DNA of 64,000 nt from an uncultured Oscillospiraceae bacterium (GCA_910584045.1 CAJTYO010000004.1:1-64000); one strand, 5' to 3'. Positions 51,208 to 61,849 are shown, counted from the stretch's first letter. Numbers and translations are program-made. The notes: a model not told the origin generated them from the letters alone.

Positions 51208-51462
51208 AAAACCAATAACCTGACAAGATATGTGCGTGCAGTTCTTCAGCCTGCGGGCAGGCAAAAAATGAACATTTTGTGAACAACTCAAAATGGTTGC
51301 ACGTTTGCGTGCAACTTTGGGCCTTTTCCGCCCATTTATGTAGGGAGCACTAACCACCGTGGTAACCAGGCCCAAAAGTAAGTGCGACCAGGCCGAGCGC
51401 TAGGCCGCGTGCGGCGGGTCAGTCAGGAAGACCGCACAGAGCGCACCTTGACAACTGCATAC
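51208..51462. other. structured noncoding element upstream of tdh
   Basis: A 255-bp stretch with several inverted repeats: GCCTGCGGGCAGGC (51250-51263), the GTTGCACG/CGTGCAAC hairpin (51296-51315), ACCACCGTGGT (51353-51363), and GGCCGAGCGCTAGGCC. The end (51426-51456) matches 7364-7395. No open frame with a ribosome site is present. It could be a structured RNA or a decayed mobile element. Confidence 0.4.
51296..51315. repeat. GTTGCAC palindrome, copy 2
   Basis: An 8-bp stem GTTGCACG/CGTGCAAC with TTTG loop, one base different from the reverse complement of 31319-31338. Confidence 0.45.
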
Positions 51463-51497
51463 AGACGAAACTTTTTCCTGTTTCCGATAAGTTTTCA

Positions 51498-51526
51498 TTG
51501 ACTTTTCCCCATGAAAAGACTATACT
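51498..51526 (+). promoter_or_regulatory. tdh promoter
   Basis: TTGACT (51498-51503), 17-bp spacer, TATACT (51521-51526), 54 bp before the tdh start. Confidence 0.75.
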
Positions 51527-51580
51527 GTCCATGTAAGGAACACGAAATATACACATAATGTGTTTTATAGGAGGACAATT

Positions 51581-52618
51581 ATGACACAACTGATGGACGC
51601 GCTGGTCAAGCCCGTGGAGGGCCCCGGCCTGGAGCTTCGCCAGGTTCCGGTTCCCGAGCCCGGCCCCGGCCAGGTGCTGATCAAAATCCACAAGACCGCC
51701 ATCTGCGGCACAGACGTACACATCTACAACTGGGACCCCTGGGCCCGGGAGCACATCCGCCCCCCTATGGTCATCGGCCATGAGTACGTGGGCGAGGTGG
51801 CCAAGCTGGGCGCGGGCGTCACGGGGCTCCACCTTGGCCAGCGGGTCAGCGGCGAGGGACACATCACCTGCGGCCGCTGCCGCAACTGCCACACCGGCAA
51901 CATCCAGTGGTGCAAGGACACCAGGGGCGTGGGCGTGGACCGGGACGGCGCTTTTGCGGAGTATGTGTGCATCCCGGAGAGCAACGTCATCATCATCGAC
52001 GAGAGCCTGCCGGAGGAAGTAGTGGCCTTCTTTGACGCCGTGGGCAACGCCGCCCACACCGCCCTCATGTGGAATCTGGTGGGGGAGGACGTGCTGATCA
52101 CCGGTGCGGGCCCCATCGGCGTCATCGCGGCGGGCATCTGCAAGTACGCCGGAGCCCGGCGGGTGGTTATCACGGACGTGAACGACTACCGGCTGGAGCT
52201 GGCCCGGCGGATGGGCGCGGACGCGGCGGTGAACGTGAAGAGCGAGGATCTGCCGGCGGTGATGCACAAGCAGGGACTGGTGGAGGGCTTCGACATCGGC
52301 CTGGAGATGAGCGGCAGCGGCGCCGGACTTCAGCAGATGATCTCCGTCATGCGCAACGGCGGAAAGATCAGCCTGCTGGGCATCTCCAACACCCCTGTCC
52401 CCATGGATATGAACAACATCATCTGCAAGGGCCTGACCCTCCAGGGCATCTATGGCCGGAAGATGGACAACTGGCACCAGATGAGCTACATGGTCCAGGG
52501 CGGCCTGGATCTGACGCCGGTGATCACCCACCGATTCCACTACACCCAGTTTGAGGAGGGCTTCGCCGCCATGAACAGCGGCAGGTCCGGAAAGGTCATT
52601 CTGGACTGGACGAAGTAA
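51581..52618 (+). CDS. tdh: L-threonine 3-dehydrogenase
   Basis: Zinc- and NAD-dependent oxidation of L-threonine to 2-amino-3-ketobutyrate. The 345-residue MDR fold shows the catalytic zinc ligands ICGTDVHIYNWD and GHEYVGEV, the structural zinc Cys set CGRCRNCHTGNIQWC, and the Rossmann motif GAGPIGVIAAG. HIYNWD is characteristic of threonine dehydrogenase. The start has AGGAGG upstream. kbl, three genes downstream, completes the conversion of threonine to glycine and acetyl-CoA. Confidence 0.95.
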   Translation: MTQLMDALVKPVEGPGLELRQVPVPEPGPGQVLIKIHKTAICGTDVHIYNWDPWAREHIRPPMVIGHEYVGEVAKLGAGVTGLHLGQRVSGEGHITCGRCRNCHTGNIQWCKDTRGVGVDRDGAFAEYVCIPESNVIIIDESLPEEVVAFFDAVGNAAHTALMWNLVGEDVLITGAGPIGVIAAGICKYAGARRVVITDVNDYRLELARRMGADAAVNVKSEDLPAVMHKQGLVEGFDIGLEMSGSGAGLQQMISVMRNGGKISLLGISNTPVPMDMNNIICKGLTLQGIYGRKMDNWHQMSYMVQGGLDLTPVITHRFHYTQFEEGFAAMNSGRSGKVILDWTK

Positions 52619-52636
52619 CCCCGATGGAGGCGGCTA

Positions 52637-53800
52637 ATGCGATTTGACAACCACGATTCCCGCATCAGATACTACGAGCTTCTTTTGGAGGGCGATCTGG
52701 ACGGCGTTCCGGCGCGCCCGCTGCCGGAGGGATACCGGTTTGTCTTCTACCGCCCCGGAGACCGGGACAGTTGGATCGACGTCGAGCTGTCCGCCCGGGA
52801 GCTGACCAGCCGCTCCCAGGGGCTGGAGGTGTGGGAGAAATACTATGGCGGCAGGGAGGACTCCCTGTGCCGGCGGATGGTCTTTGTGGAGAACGCCGCC
52901 GGGGAGAAGGTGGCCACGGCCACCGCCTATTACGACATAACGGGCCGCGATCAGTCCGGCAGCGGCTGGCTGCACTGGGTGGCCGTGCGCCGGGAGTACC
53001 AGGGAAAGGGCCTGTCCAAGCCGCTGGTCTCCCGCGTGCTTCGCCTGATGCGGGAGCTGGGCCACACCCATGGAAAGATACCGACCCAGACCACCACATG
53101 GCTGGCCTGCAAGGTGTATTTGGACCTGGGCTTCCGGCCGATCCCCCAAAACGCCGTCAACAGCCGGGACGGCTGGCGGATCATAAAGGCGCTGACGGAG
53201 CACCCGGCTCTGGCTGCGTTTACGCCGGCGTCCCTGGAGGAGACGCTGGCGGTCTGTCTGGAGACGGAGCGGCTGATTCTGCGGGACTATGTCTGGGAGG
53301 ACCTTCCCAACTACTTCCGCCTGAAAAATGACCAAAGGACCATGTATTACCTGCCGGACATCCGTCTGGACTCCTGTGAGGAGGCGGAGCGGGAGCTCCG
53401 GGAGGTTCTGGCCGACGCGGCCTCGCCGGACCGGAAATTCTGCTTCCTGCACATGGAGACAAGGGATACCCATGAGCAGGTGGGCAGCATCGGCTACACC
53501 GTCCGGGAGACGGGGCCCCTGGGGAAGCTGGTGGACGCGGGGTGGTTCACCTACCCGAAATTCTGGAACCGGGGCTATACCAGCGAGGCCCTCCGGCGGC
53601 TGCTGGAATTTGCCTTTGAGGACGGGGGCGTGTACCGCGTCTCCACCGGGTGCCTCACGGAGAACCGGGGCTCCGAGCGGGTCATGCAGAAGTGCGGGCT
53701 CGTGAAGGAGGCGGAGAAGCCGGCGTGGACCTGGCACGACGGAAAGCTGAAAACGCGGGCCGAGTACCGGCTTCTGAGACCGGAGTGGGCCGCGAAATGA
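52637..53800 (+). CDS. tandem GNAT acetyltransferase, two domains
   Basis: A 387-residue protein with two GNAT folds. The first (about 30-190) has AVRREYQGKGLSKPLVSRVL as acetyl-CoA loop. The second (about 210-380) is RimJ-like: ETERLILRDYVWEDLPNYF, then WFTYPKFWNRGYTSEALRRLL and NRGSERVMQKCG. Substrates are unknown. It follows tdh by 18 bp. Acetyl-CoA is the product of the tdh-kbl route, but any functional link is a guess. Confidence 0.88.
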   Translation: MRFDNHDSRIRYYELLLEGDLDGVPARPLPEGYRFVFYRPGDRDSWIDVELSARELTSRSQGLEVWEKYYGGREDSLCRRMVFVENAAGEKVATATAYYDITGRDQSGSGWLHWVAVRREYQGKGLSKPLVSRVLRLMRELGHTHGKIPTQTTTWLACKVYLDLGFRPIPQNAVNSRDGWRIIKALTEHPALAAFTPASLEETLAVCLETERLILRDYVWEDLPNYFRLKNDQRTMYYLPDIRLDSCEEAERELREVLADAASPDRKFCFLHMETRDTHEQVGSIGYTVRETGPLGKLVDAGWFTYPKFWNRGYTSEALRRLLEFAFEDGGVYRVSTGCLTENRGSERVMQKCGLVKEAEKPAWTWHDGKLKTRAEYRLLRPEWAAK

Positions 53801-53814
53801 GGGGGAGAAGCGCC

Positions 53815-54339
53815 ATGTATGAGGATTTTATGCGTCTGACTGCGGACCGCTATTCGGTTCGGAAGTTTGACGGCAGGGCTCTGGAGCCCGAAGTGATTGA
53901 GAAAATTCTCCGGGCCGGACAGCTGGCTCCCACCGCCTGCAACCGGCAGCCTCAGCGCATCGCGGTCATCAACAGCCCGGAAGGGCTGGAGAAGCTGCAC
54001 AGATGCACCGAGTGCCACTTCAATGCGCCCGCCGCCCTCCTGGTCTGCCATGACAGAGAGGCGTGCTGGAAGCGCGGCTGCGACGGCAAGCCCAGCGGCG
54101 ACATCGACGCCGCCATCGTCACCACCCACATGATGCTTGCCGCCTCCGCCCTGGGCGTGGGGACCACTTGGGTGATGCACTTCATTCCCGAGGCGGTGCG
54201 GCAGGAGTTCGCCGTCCCGGAGCGCCTGGAGCCCACGGCACTGTTGGTCATGGGTTATCCCGCCCCGGACGCCGCGCCGTATCCCGGCCACCTGGAGCGC
54301 AAGCCCATTGAACAAGTCATTTCCAACAACGGATTTTGA
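53815..54339 (+). CDS. small nitroreductase family flavoprotein
   Basis: A 174-residue FMN-dependent oxidoreductase: [12 protein letters not shown] at the N terminus (FMN phosphate contacts) and [12 protein letters not shown], then [18 protein letters not shown] and VMGYPA. It is shorter than most nitroreductases but within the range of the short class. The ATG at 53815 with GGGGGAG is chosen; it lies 14 bp after the acetyltransferase. The physiological substrate is unknown. Confidence 0.88.
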   Translation: MYEDFMRLTADRYSVRKFDGRALEPEVIEKILRAGQLAPTACNRQPQRIAVINSPEGLEKLHRCTECHFNAPAALLVCHDREACWKRGCDGKPSGDIDAAIVTTHMMLAASALGVGTTWVMHFIPEAVRQEFAVPERLEPTALLVMGYPAPDAAPYPGHLERKPIEQVISNNGF

Positions 54340-54353
54340 GGAGGAACGACACC

Positions 54354-55541
54354 ATGAAACAGGCACTGGAAAAATACCGGCAGGAGCTGGCGGCCATCAG
54401 GGACGCGGGCACCTGGAAGGGCGAGCGGATCATCACCACCCCCCAGCGGGCGCGGATCGACACCACCGAGGCGCAGAAGGTGGTCAACATGTGCGCCAAC
54501 AACTACCTGGGCCTCTCCAACCACCCCGCCCTCATCGAGGCGGCCAAGGAGAGCTATGACAAGTGGGGCTTCGGACTGAGCTCCGTGCGCTTCATCTGCG
54601 GCACCCAGTCCGTCCACAAGGAGCTGGAGCGGAAGCTGGCGGCGTTTCTGGGCATGGACGATGTGATCTTGTACTCCTCCTGTTTCGACGCCAACGGCGG
54701 CCTCTTCGAGACCCTGCTGGGGCCGGAGGACGCGGTGATCTCCGACGAGCTCAACCACGCCTCCATCATCGACGGCGTCCGCCTGTGCAAGGCCAAGCGC
54801 TTCCGCTACAAGAACAACAACATGGAGGACCTCCGCGCCCAGCTGGAGGCCGCCCGGGACGCCGGATGCAGCATTAAGCTCATCGCCACCGACGGCGTGT
54901 TCTCCATGGACGGCTATATCGCCAACCTCCAGGGAATCTGCGACCTGGCCGACGAGTTCGGCGCCCTGGTGATGGTGGACGACAGCCATGCCGCCGGCTT
55001 CATGGGCAAGACCGGCCGGGGCACCCCCGAGCACTGCGGCGTGCAGGGCCGTGTGGACGTCATCACCGGCACCTTCGGCAAGGCACTGGGCGGGGCCTCC
55101 GGCGGATACACCGCCGCCCGGCAGGAGATCGTGGACCTGCTGCGCCAGCGCAGCCGCCCCTATCTGTTCTCCAACACCGTGGCCCCCGCCATCTGCGCCG
55201 CCAGCATCAAGACCATCGAGCTGCTGACCGCCTCCACCGAGCTGCGGGACCGGGTCCATGAGAACACCGCCTACTTCCGCGAGAAGCTCAGCGCTCTGGG
55301 CTTCGACGTGCTGCCGGGCAGTCATCCCATCGTGGCCGTGATGCTCTACGACGCGAAGACAGCCGGCGAGTTTGCCTCCCGTATGCTGGAGAAGGGCGTG
55401 TATGTGGTGGGCTTCAGCTACCCCGTGGTTCCCCAGGGGAAGGCCCGCATTCGCACCCAGGTGTCCGCCGGCCACAGCCGGGAGGACCTGGACTTCGCCG
55501 TGGAGTGCTTCAAGGCCGTCAAGGCGGAGATGGGCATCTGA
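54354..55541 (+). CDS. kbl: glycine C-acetyltransferase (2-amino-3-ketobutyrate CoA ligase)
   Basis: PLP enzyme that splits 2-amino-3-ketobutyrate with CoA into glycine and acetyl-CoA. The 395-residue length is standard. [12 protein letters not shown], the substrate region [35 protein letters not shown] and the PLP lysine in GTFGKALGG are present. It is the last gene of the tdh operon and is followed by a clear terminator. Confidence 0.95.
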   Translation: MKQALEKYRQELAAIRDAGTWKGERIITTPQRARIDTTEAQKVVNMCANNYLGLSNHPALIEAAKESYDKWGFGLSSVRFICGTQSVHKELERKLAAFLGMDDVILYSSCFDANGGLFETLLGPEDAVISDELNHASIIDGVRLCKAKRFRYKNNNMEDLRAQLEAARDAGCSIKLIATDGVFSMDGYIANLQGICDLADEFGALVMVDDSHAAGFMGKTGRGTPEHCGVQGRVDVITGTFGKALGGASGGYTAARQEIVDLLRQRSRPYLFSNTVAPAICAASIKTIELLTASTELRDRVHENTAYFREKLSALGFDVLPGSHPIVAVMLYDAKTAGEFASRMLEKGVYVVGFSYPVVPQGKARIRTQVSAGHSREDLDFAVECFKAVKAEMGI

Positions 55542-55639
55542 TGGAGCAAAACCGCGCAGGATAGGAGAATTTCCAGCTGTTCTACACGGAAAACCGGCGG
55601 CGCGCCGGGTCTGTAAAAGTTCAGAGCAGAAGCCATTGG

Positions 55640-55680
55640 AAGGCCGGATAAGTTGCTGTAAGCTTGTCCGGCCTTTTTAT
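55640..55680 (+). terminator. terminator of the tdh-kbl operon
   Basis: AAGGCCGGA pairs with TCCGGCCTT (ends within GGCC) across an 18-nt loop and is followed by TTTTTA. Confidence 0.8.
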
Positions 55681-55719
55681 TACAGAGAGTCTGCAGATAG
55701 GATAGCAGTACCGTCACCC

Positions 55720-55749
55720 TTGCATTCTGCCGTCCGGATATGGTAGAAT
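55720..55749 (+). promoter_or_regulatory. promoter of the binding protein-kinase-regulator operon
   Basis: TTGCAT (55720-55725), 18-bp spacer, TAGAAT (55744-55749), followed by AAAGGAGAG before the start at 55781. Confidence 0.55.
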
Positions 55750-55780
55750 AGCGAAAAAAAGCGGGAAAGGAGAGAGGTCC

Positions 55781-56782
55781 ATGAGACGCCTGATGGCGGG
55801 ACTGGTATGTCTGCTGCTGCTGACGGGCTGCGGCGGGGAGCGGGGGGCGGAGTGGTCCGCCTTCGCGCCCGGGGAGGCGGAGCGGCTGGTGATCTATACC
55901 TCCCATCCCCAGTCACTCTATGAGCCGATCGTCAGGGAGTTTGAGGAGCGCACGGGCGTCTGGGTCCAGGTAAGGACCGGCGGCACGGCGGAGCTCCTGG
56001 ACCAGCTGGAGGCGGAAAAGGAGCAGCCGGTATGCGACCTGCTCTTTGGCGGCGGGACGGACAGCCTCACCGCCCGGCGGGAGCTGTTCGAGCCCTACAT
56101 AAGCCCCCAGGCGGAGCGCCTGGACCCCGCCCTGTACTGTGAGGACGGCAGCTGGTCCGCCTTCTCGGTGACGCCGGTGGTGCTGATCTACAACCCCGTG
56201 CTGGTGCGCATGAACCGGCCCACGGGGTGGAAGAGCCTGCTGGACCCGGTGTGGCGGGGACGCATCGCTTTTGCCAGCCCCTTTGTGTCCGGCGGCAGCT
56301 ATACCGCCCTGGCCACCATGAAACAGGTCCTGCCGGAGGAGGACGTGCTGGAGGCGTTTTACCGCAATCTGGACGGGCGGGTTCTGTCCGAGATCGGCGC
56401 GGTGGTGGACGAGGTAGCCGACGCGGTGGCCGACGGCAGCTGTACCGTGGGCGTGACCCTGGAGGCGGCGGCTCTGGAGGCGGCGGAGGCAGGCAAGGAC
56501 GTGGCTCTGCTCTACCCGGAGGAGGGGACCGGCGCGGTGGTGGACGGCATGGCGATCGTCGCCGGATGCGCCCACGAGGAGAATGCCCGGCGGTTTGTGG
56601 ACTTCGCCCTGGGCGCGGACGTACAGCGCCGCCTGTTGGAGAGGTGCTGGCGAGGGCCGGTGCGCGGGGAGCTGATCCGGGAGGAGACGGACATAGTCGT
56701 TCTGGACTACGATCTGGACTGCGCCGCGGCGGAACGGGACGCCATTTTGCGGCAGTGGAGGGAGCTGGAAACGGCATGGTGA
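55781..56782 (+). CDS. solute-binding lipoprotein (AfuA/iron-type) in a sensor operon
   Basis: A 333-residue lipoprotein with signal LVCLLLLTGCGGE and an AfuA-like fold: LVIYTSHPQSLYEPIVREFEE, VWVQVRTGGTAELLD, FGGGTDSLTARRELFEP. Such proteins bind iron complexes, phosphosugars or other anions. It overlaps the histidine kinase gene by 7 bp, so it is more likely a ligand sensor for the kinase than a transport component; the transport operon downstream has its own binding protein. Confidence 0.88.
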   Translation: MRRLMAGLVCLLLLTGCGGERGAEWSAFAPGEAERLVIYTSHPQSLYEPIVREFEERTGVWVQVRTGGTAELLDQLEAEKEQPVCDLLFGGGTDSLTARRELFEPYISPQAERLDPALYCEDGSWSAFSVTPVVLIYNPVLVRMNRPTGWKSLLDPVWRGRIAFASPFVSGGSYTALATMKQVLPEEDVLEAFYRNLDGRVLSEIGAVVDEVADAVADGSCTVGVTLEAAALEAAEAGKDVALLYPEEGTGAVVDGMAIVAGCAHEENARRFVDFALGADVQRRLLERCWRGPVRGELIREETDIVVLDYDLDCAAAERDAILRQWRELETAW

Positions 56783-58476
56783 GAACATGGATGCGTCAGT
56801 CCTTCCGGAACAGAATTTTTGTGACGGTGCTTGTGGCGATTTTGCTGCCCCTGCTGCTGTGCGGGGCGCTGATGATGCGGCTGCTGATTGTGCGCAGCGA
56901 GGAGAGTCTGGCCCGGGAGGCGGAGGAGCAGCTGACGGCGCTCTCCGAGGCGGTGCAGGACCTCCGGGAGGACTGTGGGGCGGTTGTGGGGGAGCTTATG
57001 GACAGCACGGTCCTCCGCTCCGCGCTTCGGCGGGGCGGCGGGGACTCCCGCACGCTGTATCAGGTTCTCTCCCGCGCCGTCAGACCCCTGGAGGGTTCGG
57101 TGCGCCTGGACGTATACGACAGGGAGGGGGTGCGCCGCTATACCACCTCCGAGCTGTCCGGCGGCGCGCTGGACGTGGACTGGGGCATCCTCCGGGCCGC
57201 TGGGGAGGCGGAGGACATCATCTTCCGGACGGCGGAGGACGGGGGGCTGGCCGCCGCACAGGCGGTGCGCAATTACAGCGGGACCGTCCTGGGGTACGTG
57301 GTGGCCGTGGCGGAGCTGGAGCACTTTGAGGAGCTGTTCAGCGGGCTCTACACCGCCGCCAGCGAGGTGCTGCTTCTGGATAGGCGCTGGCGGCCGGTCT
57401 ACTACTCCCGGCCGGCCCAGGCCGGTCAGACGGCGGAGGCCCTCCGGCAGCAGCTGCTGGAGGAGGGGGCGCTCCGGAGCGGAGAGGGGGCCTACCGCTT
57501 TTTCGCCCGGCGGTGCGCCGGCTTTGTGCTGGTGCTCCAGCAGCCCAGGGCCTTCACCCCCCTGGTCATGGGGGCCATCTATCTAACGGGGGCGCTGATG
57601 GGGTCGCTCTGCCTGGTGCTGGCCCTGTTCAGCGCCTGGACGCTCAGCCGCTATCTGGCCAAGCCCGTCCACCAGCTGGACGAGGCCATGGGCGAGGTGG
57701 AGCGGGGCCGTCTGGACGTGCGCCTGGAGACCGACCGGTCCGACGAGCTGGGCCGTCTGGCAAGCCGCTTCAACCATATGACGGAGGAGTACCGGACCAA
57801 TCTGGACCGCTCCGTCCAACGGGAGCGGGAGCTCAACGAGGCGCGGCTGCGCATGATGCAGGCCCAGCTGAATCCCCATTTTCTCTACAACACTCTGGAC
57901 GCCGTAAAGTGGCTGGGCATGGCCCATCAGGCCCCCGAGGTGGCGGAGCTGGCCACCGACCTGGCCGCCATTCTGCGTTCCAGCATATCCGGAGACGAGA
58001 TCGTCACCCTGGAGGAGGAGCTGGAGCTGGTGGAGCGGTACGTGAACATACAGACCATCCGCTTTGGGGACCGGTTCACCTGCGAGGTGGATGTGGCGGA
58101 GCGGTATCAGTCCTGCCTTGTACCCAAGCTGGCCCTGCAGCCCCTGGTGGAGAACGCCATCCTCCACGGGGTGGCGGACCGGGAGGACGGATATGTGAAG
58201 GTCTGGGCCGGGGAGGAGGAGGGGATGCTGCTGCTGTATGTGTCCGACAACGGCTGCGGCATCCCGCGGGAGGTGCTCGAGCGCCTGAACGGCGAGCCCC
58301 AGCCGCTCCCCGGCGGACATCTGGGACTGTTCAACGTGGACAGCATCCTGCGCCTGCGCTACGGAGAGTCCTGCGGCCTGTCCGCCTGGAGCGCGCCGGG
58401 GGAGGGCAGCTGCGTGCGGCTGAAAATGCCGCTGAAGAGAAAGGAGAAGGCCTATGCTGAAGGTCCTGATCGTTGA
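56776..58476 (+). CDS. sensor histidine kinase, YesM/LytS type
   Basis: A 566-residue membrane kinase: helix 1 (about 12-35, VTVLVAILLPLLLCGALMM), an outer domain (about 36-255), helix 2 (about 260-290), a HAMP domain (LAKPVHQLDEAMGEVERG), the His-kinase motif QLNPHFLYNTLD with the phosphorylated His, and the HATPase site LVENAILHG with DNGCGIP. The ATG at 56776 lies inside the end of the binding-protein gene. Its 3' end overlaps the response regulator by 23 bp. Confidence 0.93.
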   Translation: MVRTWMRQSFRNRIFVTVLVAILLPLLLCGALMMRLLIVRSEESLAREAEEQLTALSEAVQDLREDCGAVVGELMDSTVLRSALRRGGGDSRTLYQVLSRAVRPLEGSVRLDVYDREGVRRYTTSELSGGALDVDWGILRAAGEAEDIIFRTAEDGGLAAAQAVRNYSGTVLGYVVAVAELEHFEELFSGLYTAASEVLLLDRRWRPVYYSRPAQAGQTAEALRQQLLEEGALRSGEGAYRFFARRCAGFVLVLQQPRAFTPLVMGAIYLTGALMGSLCLVLALFSAWTLSRYLAKPVHQLDEAMGEVERGRLDVRLETDRSDELGRLASRFNHMTEEYRTNLDRSVQRERELNEARLRMMQAQLNPHFLYNTLDAVKWLGMAHQAPEVAELATDLAAILRSSISGDEIVTLEEELELVERYVNIQTIRFGDRFTCEVDVAERYQSCLVPKLALQPLVENAILHGVADREDGYVKVWAGEEEGMLLLYVSDNGCGIPREVLERLNGEPQPLPGGHLGLFNVDSILRLRYGESCGLSAWSAPGEGSCVRLKMPLKRKEKAYAEGPDR

Positions 58477-59200
58477 CGACGAGCCGCTAGTCCGCCGGGG
58501 CATCGTCCTGGGGGTGGACTGGTCCGCCCGGGGCTGCGTAGTGGTGGGCGAGGCCGCCAACGGGGAGGAGGGGCTGGCCGCCGTGGAGCGCTACAAGCCC
58601 AACCTCATCATCACCGACGTGCGTATGCCGCGGATGGACGGCATCGAGATGATGAACCGTCTGCGCGCGGCGGGCTGCCGGGCCCATGTGATCGTGCTCA
58701 CGGCGCACAGCGACTTTTCATACGCGCGCAGCGCCCTCCAGTTCGGGGCGGACGACTATCTCCTAAAGCCCTTCCGGGACCAGGAGCTGATGGCCGCCAT
58801 CGACAAGGTGCGCCGGAAGGAGCAGGAGCTCACCGCCCTCACCCCCCAGGACGCCCTGCCGCTGGTCAAGGGGGACAAGAGCAAATATGTGCTCCAGGCC
58901 CTGGAGTACATCGCGGGGCACTACGCCGACCAGGATATTTCCATCACGACAATCGCCGCCCACCTGGGGGTCAGCGAGGGACATTTGAGCCATGTGTTCA
59001 AAAAGGAGACCAGCTATACCGTCATCAGCTATCTCACCCAGTACCGGGTCCATGCCGCCATGAAACTGCTCCAGGACTGCCGGTACAAGGTCTATGAGGT
59101 GGCGGAGATGGTGGGCTATCGGGACGTGGCCTATTTTGGCAGCACCTTCAAAAAGCAGGTGGGGGTGTCGCCGTCGGAGTACCAGGACAGGTGCCGGTAG
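58454..59200 (+). CDS. response regulator, YesN/AraC type
   Basis: A 248-residue regulator: receiver domain (about 1-120, IVDDEPLVRRG, phosphorylated Asp in LIITDVRMPRMDG, Lys in YLLKPF) and an AraC-type double HTH (about 148-245, ISITTIAAHLGVSEGHLSHVF, VYEVAEMVGYRDVAYFGSTF). It pairs with the preceding kinase and probably activates the importer operon starting at 59394. Confidence 0.95.
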   Translation: MLKVLIVDDEPLVRRGIVLGVDWSARGCVVVGEAANGEEGLAAVERYKPNLIITDVRMPRMDGIEMMNRLRAAGCRAHVIVLTAHSDFSYARSALQFGADDYLLKPFRDQELMAAIDKVRRKEQELTALTPQDALPLVKGDKSKYVLQALEYIAGHYADQDISITTIAAHLGVSEGHLSHVFKKETSYTVISYLTQYRVHAAMKLLQDCRYKVYEVAEMVGYRDVAYFGSTFKKQVGVSPSEYQDRCR

Positions 59201-59221
59201 GCGGCGGGCCGCCGGCTCTGT

Positions 59222-59338
59222 TGTGGATTTTCTACAAAGAACAGCGGGGCTTCTTTGACAGCCTGTGTTTTTTCCACAGAATTCACCCAGGAATCGCAGT
59301 TTTGTCCCGTTCCGCTTTCGGGGGAAAGGGCCTATAAT
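59222..59338 (+). promoter_or_regulatory. regulatory region of the second ABC importer
   Basis: TATAAT at 59333-59338 has a poor -35 (TTCCGC, 17 bp upstream), as expected for an activated promoter. Upstream lie TGTGGATTTTCTACA and TTTTTTCCACAGAA (TGTGGA 59222-59227 and TCCACA 59273-59278 in opposite orientation), candidates for the response regulator. Confidence 0.4.
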
Positions 59339-59393
59339 AAATGAGGAGGATACCCCTGTACAGCTTATTTTAAGATGAAAAGGAGACAAAACG

Positions 59394-60707
59394 ATGAAAA
59401 AGACGCTTGCATTCCTGCTTGCTCTGGTTATGGTTCTGTCCCTGGCGGCCTGCGGCAATAACGACAAGCCCGCCGAGGACAACAAGTCCGGCCAGACCGA
59501 CAACCAGAAGCCCGAGGAGCCCGGCTCCGCCCCCGACGACGCGGCCGGGTCCAGCACCGGCGGCGTGGAGCCCGACTACAGCTATCCCATCCGCATCTAT
59601 TCCAACTCCAACTCCACCGAGCGCACCACCTGGCTCATCGCCGAGGCCAAGGACGCCGGCTTCAACATCTCCATCGATGACAACTCCGTCATCTCCGGAG
59701 ATACCGCCGCCATCCAGGCCGCCAACGAGAACAAGGACGGCGACCTGATCTTCGGTCTGAACGAGACCCGCTGGAGCCAGCTGGTGGACGGCACCTATGA
59801 GAATCTGAAGATCGTGGACTGGACGCCCAGCTGGGCCGGCGACGTGGGCGAGTACGTCTACCCCGGCAAGGCCTACGGCCTGGTTATCCAGAACGTGCTG
59901 ATGCTCTACCGCAATGATGAGCTGGGCACCAACGGTCAGGAGCTTCACTTCGACCACTGGGCCGACATCGTGGACTGCGGCTACAGCTGGTATCGCCAGA
60001 ACAAGGTGGGCGGCACCACCAACGCCAACATCAACTCCGCCATGCTCTATGCCTTCGTCGATCCCGCCTCTCCCGCCGGCGGCATCTCCGTGGACGGCTG
60101 GAAGACCCTGTGGAAGTACTGCGAGCAGGGCAAGAGCGGCGGCGACGACTACAAGTACGGCTTCGATCCCTTGAACAAGGGCGACGTCCAGGTCTCCACC
60201 TTCTACTCCTCCTCCCTGTACGGCAAGATCGACGCCGCGGGCGAGAGCTCCGAGAAGCCCCTGCTGGGCACCATGGAGCCGGAGAATTGGGCTCTGGTGG
60301 ACATTGCGGACGGCACCTACTACATCGCCGAGTACATCGGCATCCTGGACAAGGCCGGCCGCACTCCTGAGCAGACCGCCGCTGTGGAGGCCTTTGCCGA
60401 GTGGTTCGGCTCCGCCGACGTGCAGGCTGCCTGGGGCGAGGAGTTCGACTCCTATCCCTGCAACACCGCCTCCGCCGCCATCCTCTATCCTGACGGCGTG
60501 CCGGAGATCTACACCCTCAAGAACTTTGCTCTGAGCAAGGTGGACGGCGACGCCACCTACGCCGAGTATGTGGCCGCCCACTCCAGCGAGTGGACCAACA
60601 TCATGACCAACCTGGGCTTCTACTGGGCCGACGCCAGCGGCGCCGCCTCCGAGCCCGACTGGGACAACCTGGACTGGGGTACCCTGACCCAGTCTGCCGG
60701 TGAGTAA
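59394..60707 (+). CDS. ABC transporter solute-binding lipoprotein (AfuA/FutA-like)
   Basis: A 437-residue lipoprotein: signal LALVMVLSLAACGNND, an Asp/Pro-rich linker (about 25-60), then an iron/thiamine-type binding domain (YPIRIYSNSNSTERTTWLI, GLNETRWSQLVDGTYENL, YGLVIQNVLMLYRNDE). In this family the ligand may be ferric iron, a phosphosugar, thiamine or a polyamine. A hairpin at 60732-60761 separates it from the ATPase. Confidence 0.88.
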   Translation: MKKTLAFLLALVMVLSLAACGNNDKPAEDNKSGQTDNQKPEEPGSAPDDAAGSSTGGVEPDYSYPIRIYSNSNSTERTTWLIAEAKDAGFNISIDDNSVISGDTAAIQAANENKDGDLIFGLNETRWSQLVDGTYENLKIVDWTPSWAGDVGEYVYPGKAYGLVIQNVLMLYRNDELGTNGQELHFDHWADIVDCGYSWYRQNKVGGTTNANINSAMLYAFVDPASPAGGISVDGWKTLWKYCEQGKSGGDDYKYGFDPLNKGDVQVSTFYSSSLYGKIDAAGESSEKPLLGTMEPENWALVDIADGTYYIAEYIGILDKAGRTPEQTAAVEAFAEWFGSADVQAAWGEEFDSYPCNTASAAILYPDGVPEIYTLKNFALSKVDGDATYAEYVAAHSSEWTNIMTNLGFYWADASGAASEPDWDNLDWGTLTQSAGE

Positions 60708-60731
60708 AATCCATCCTTCCCCGCGTTTTCC

Positions 60732-60761
60732 TGTGGCGAGCCGGTCCCCCGGCTCGCCACA
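60732..60761 (+). terminator. hairpin between binding protein and ATPase genes
   Basis: A 13-bp stem TGTGGCGAGCCGG / CCGGCTCGCCACA with a 4-nt loop and only a weak T-run (GATTTA). It probably lowers expression of the downstream genes relative to the binding protein. Confidence 0.55.
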
Positions 60762-60811
60762 GATTTACCAACCGTGAATACTATTTTGAGTTAGAGAGGG
60801 AGCTGCCGTCT

Positions 60812-61837
<1,026 letters not shown>

Positions 61838-61849
61838 AGGGGGGCGCGG

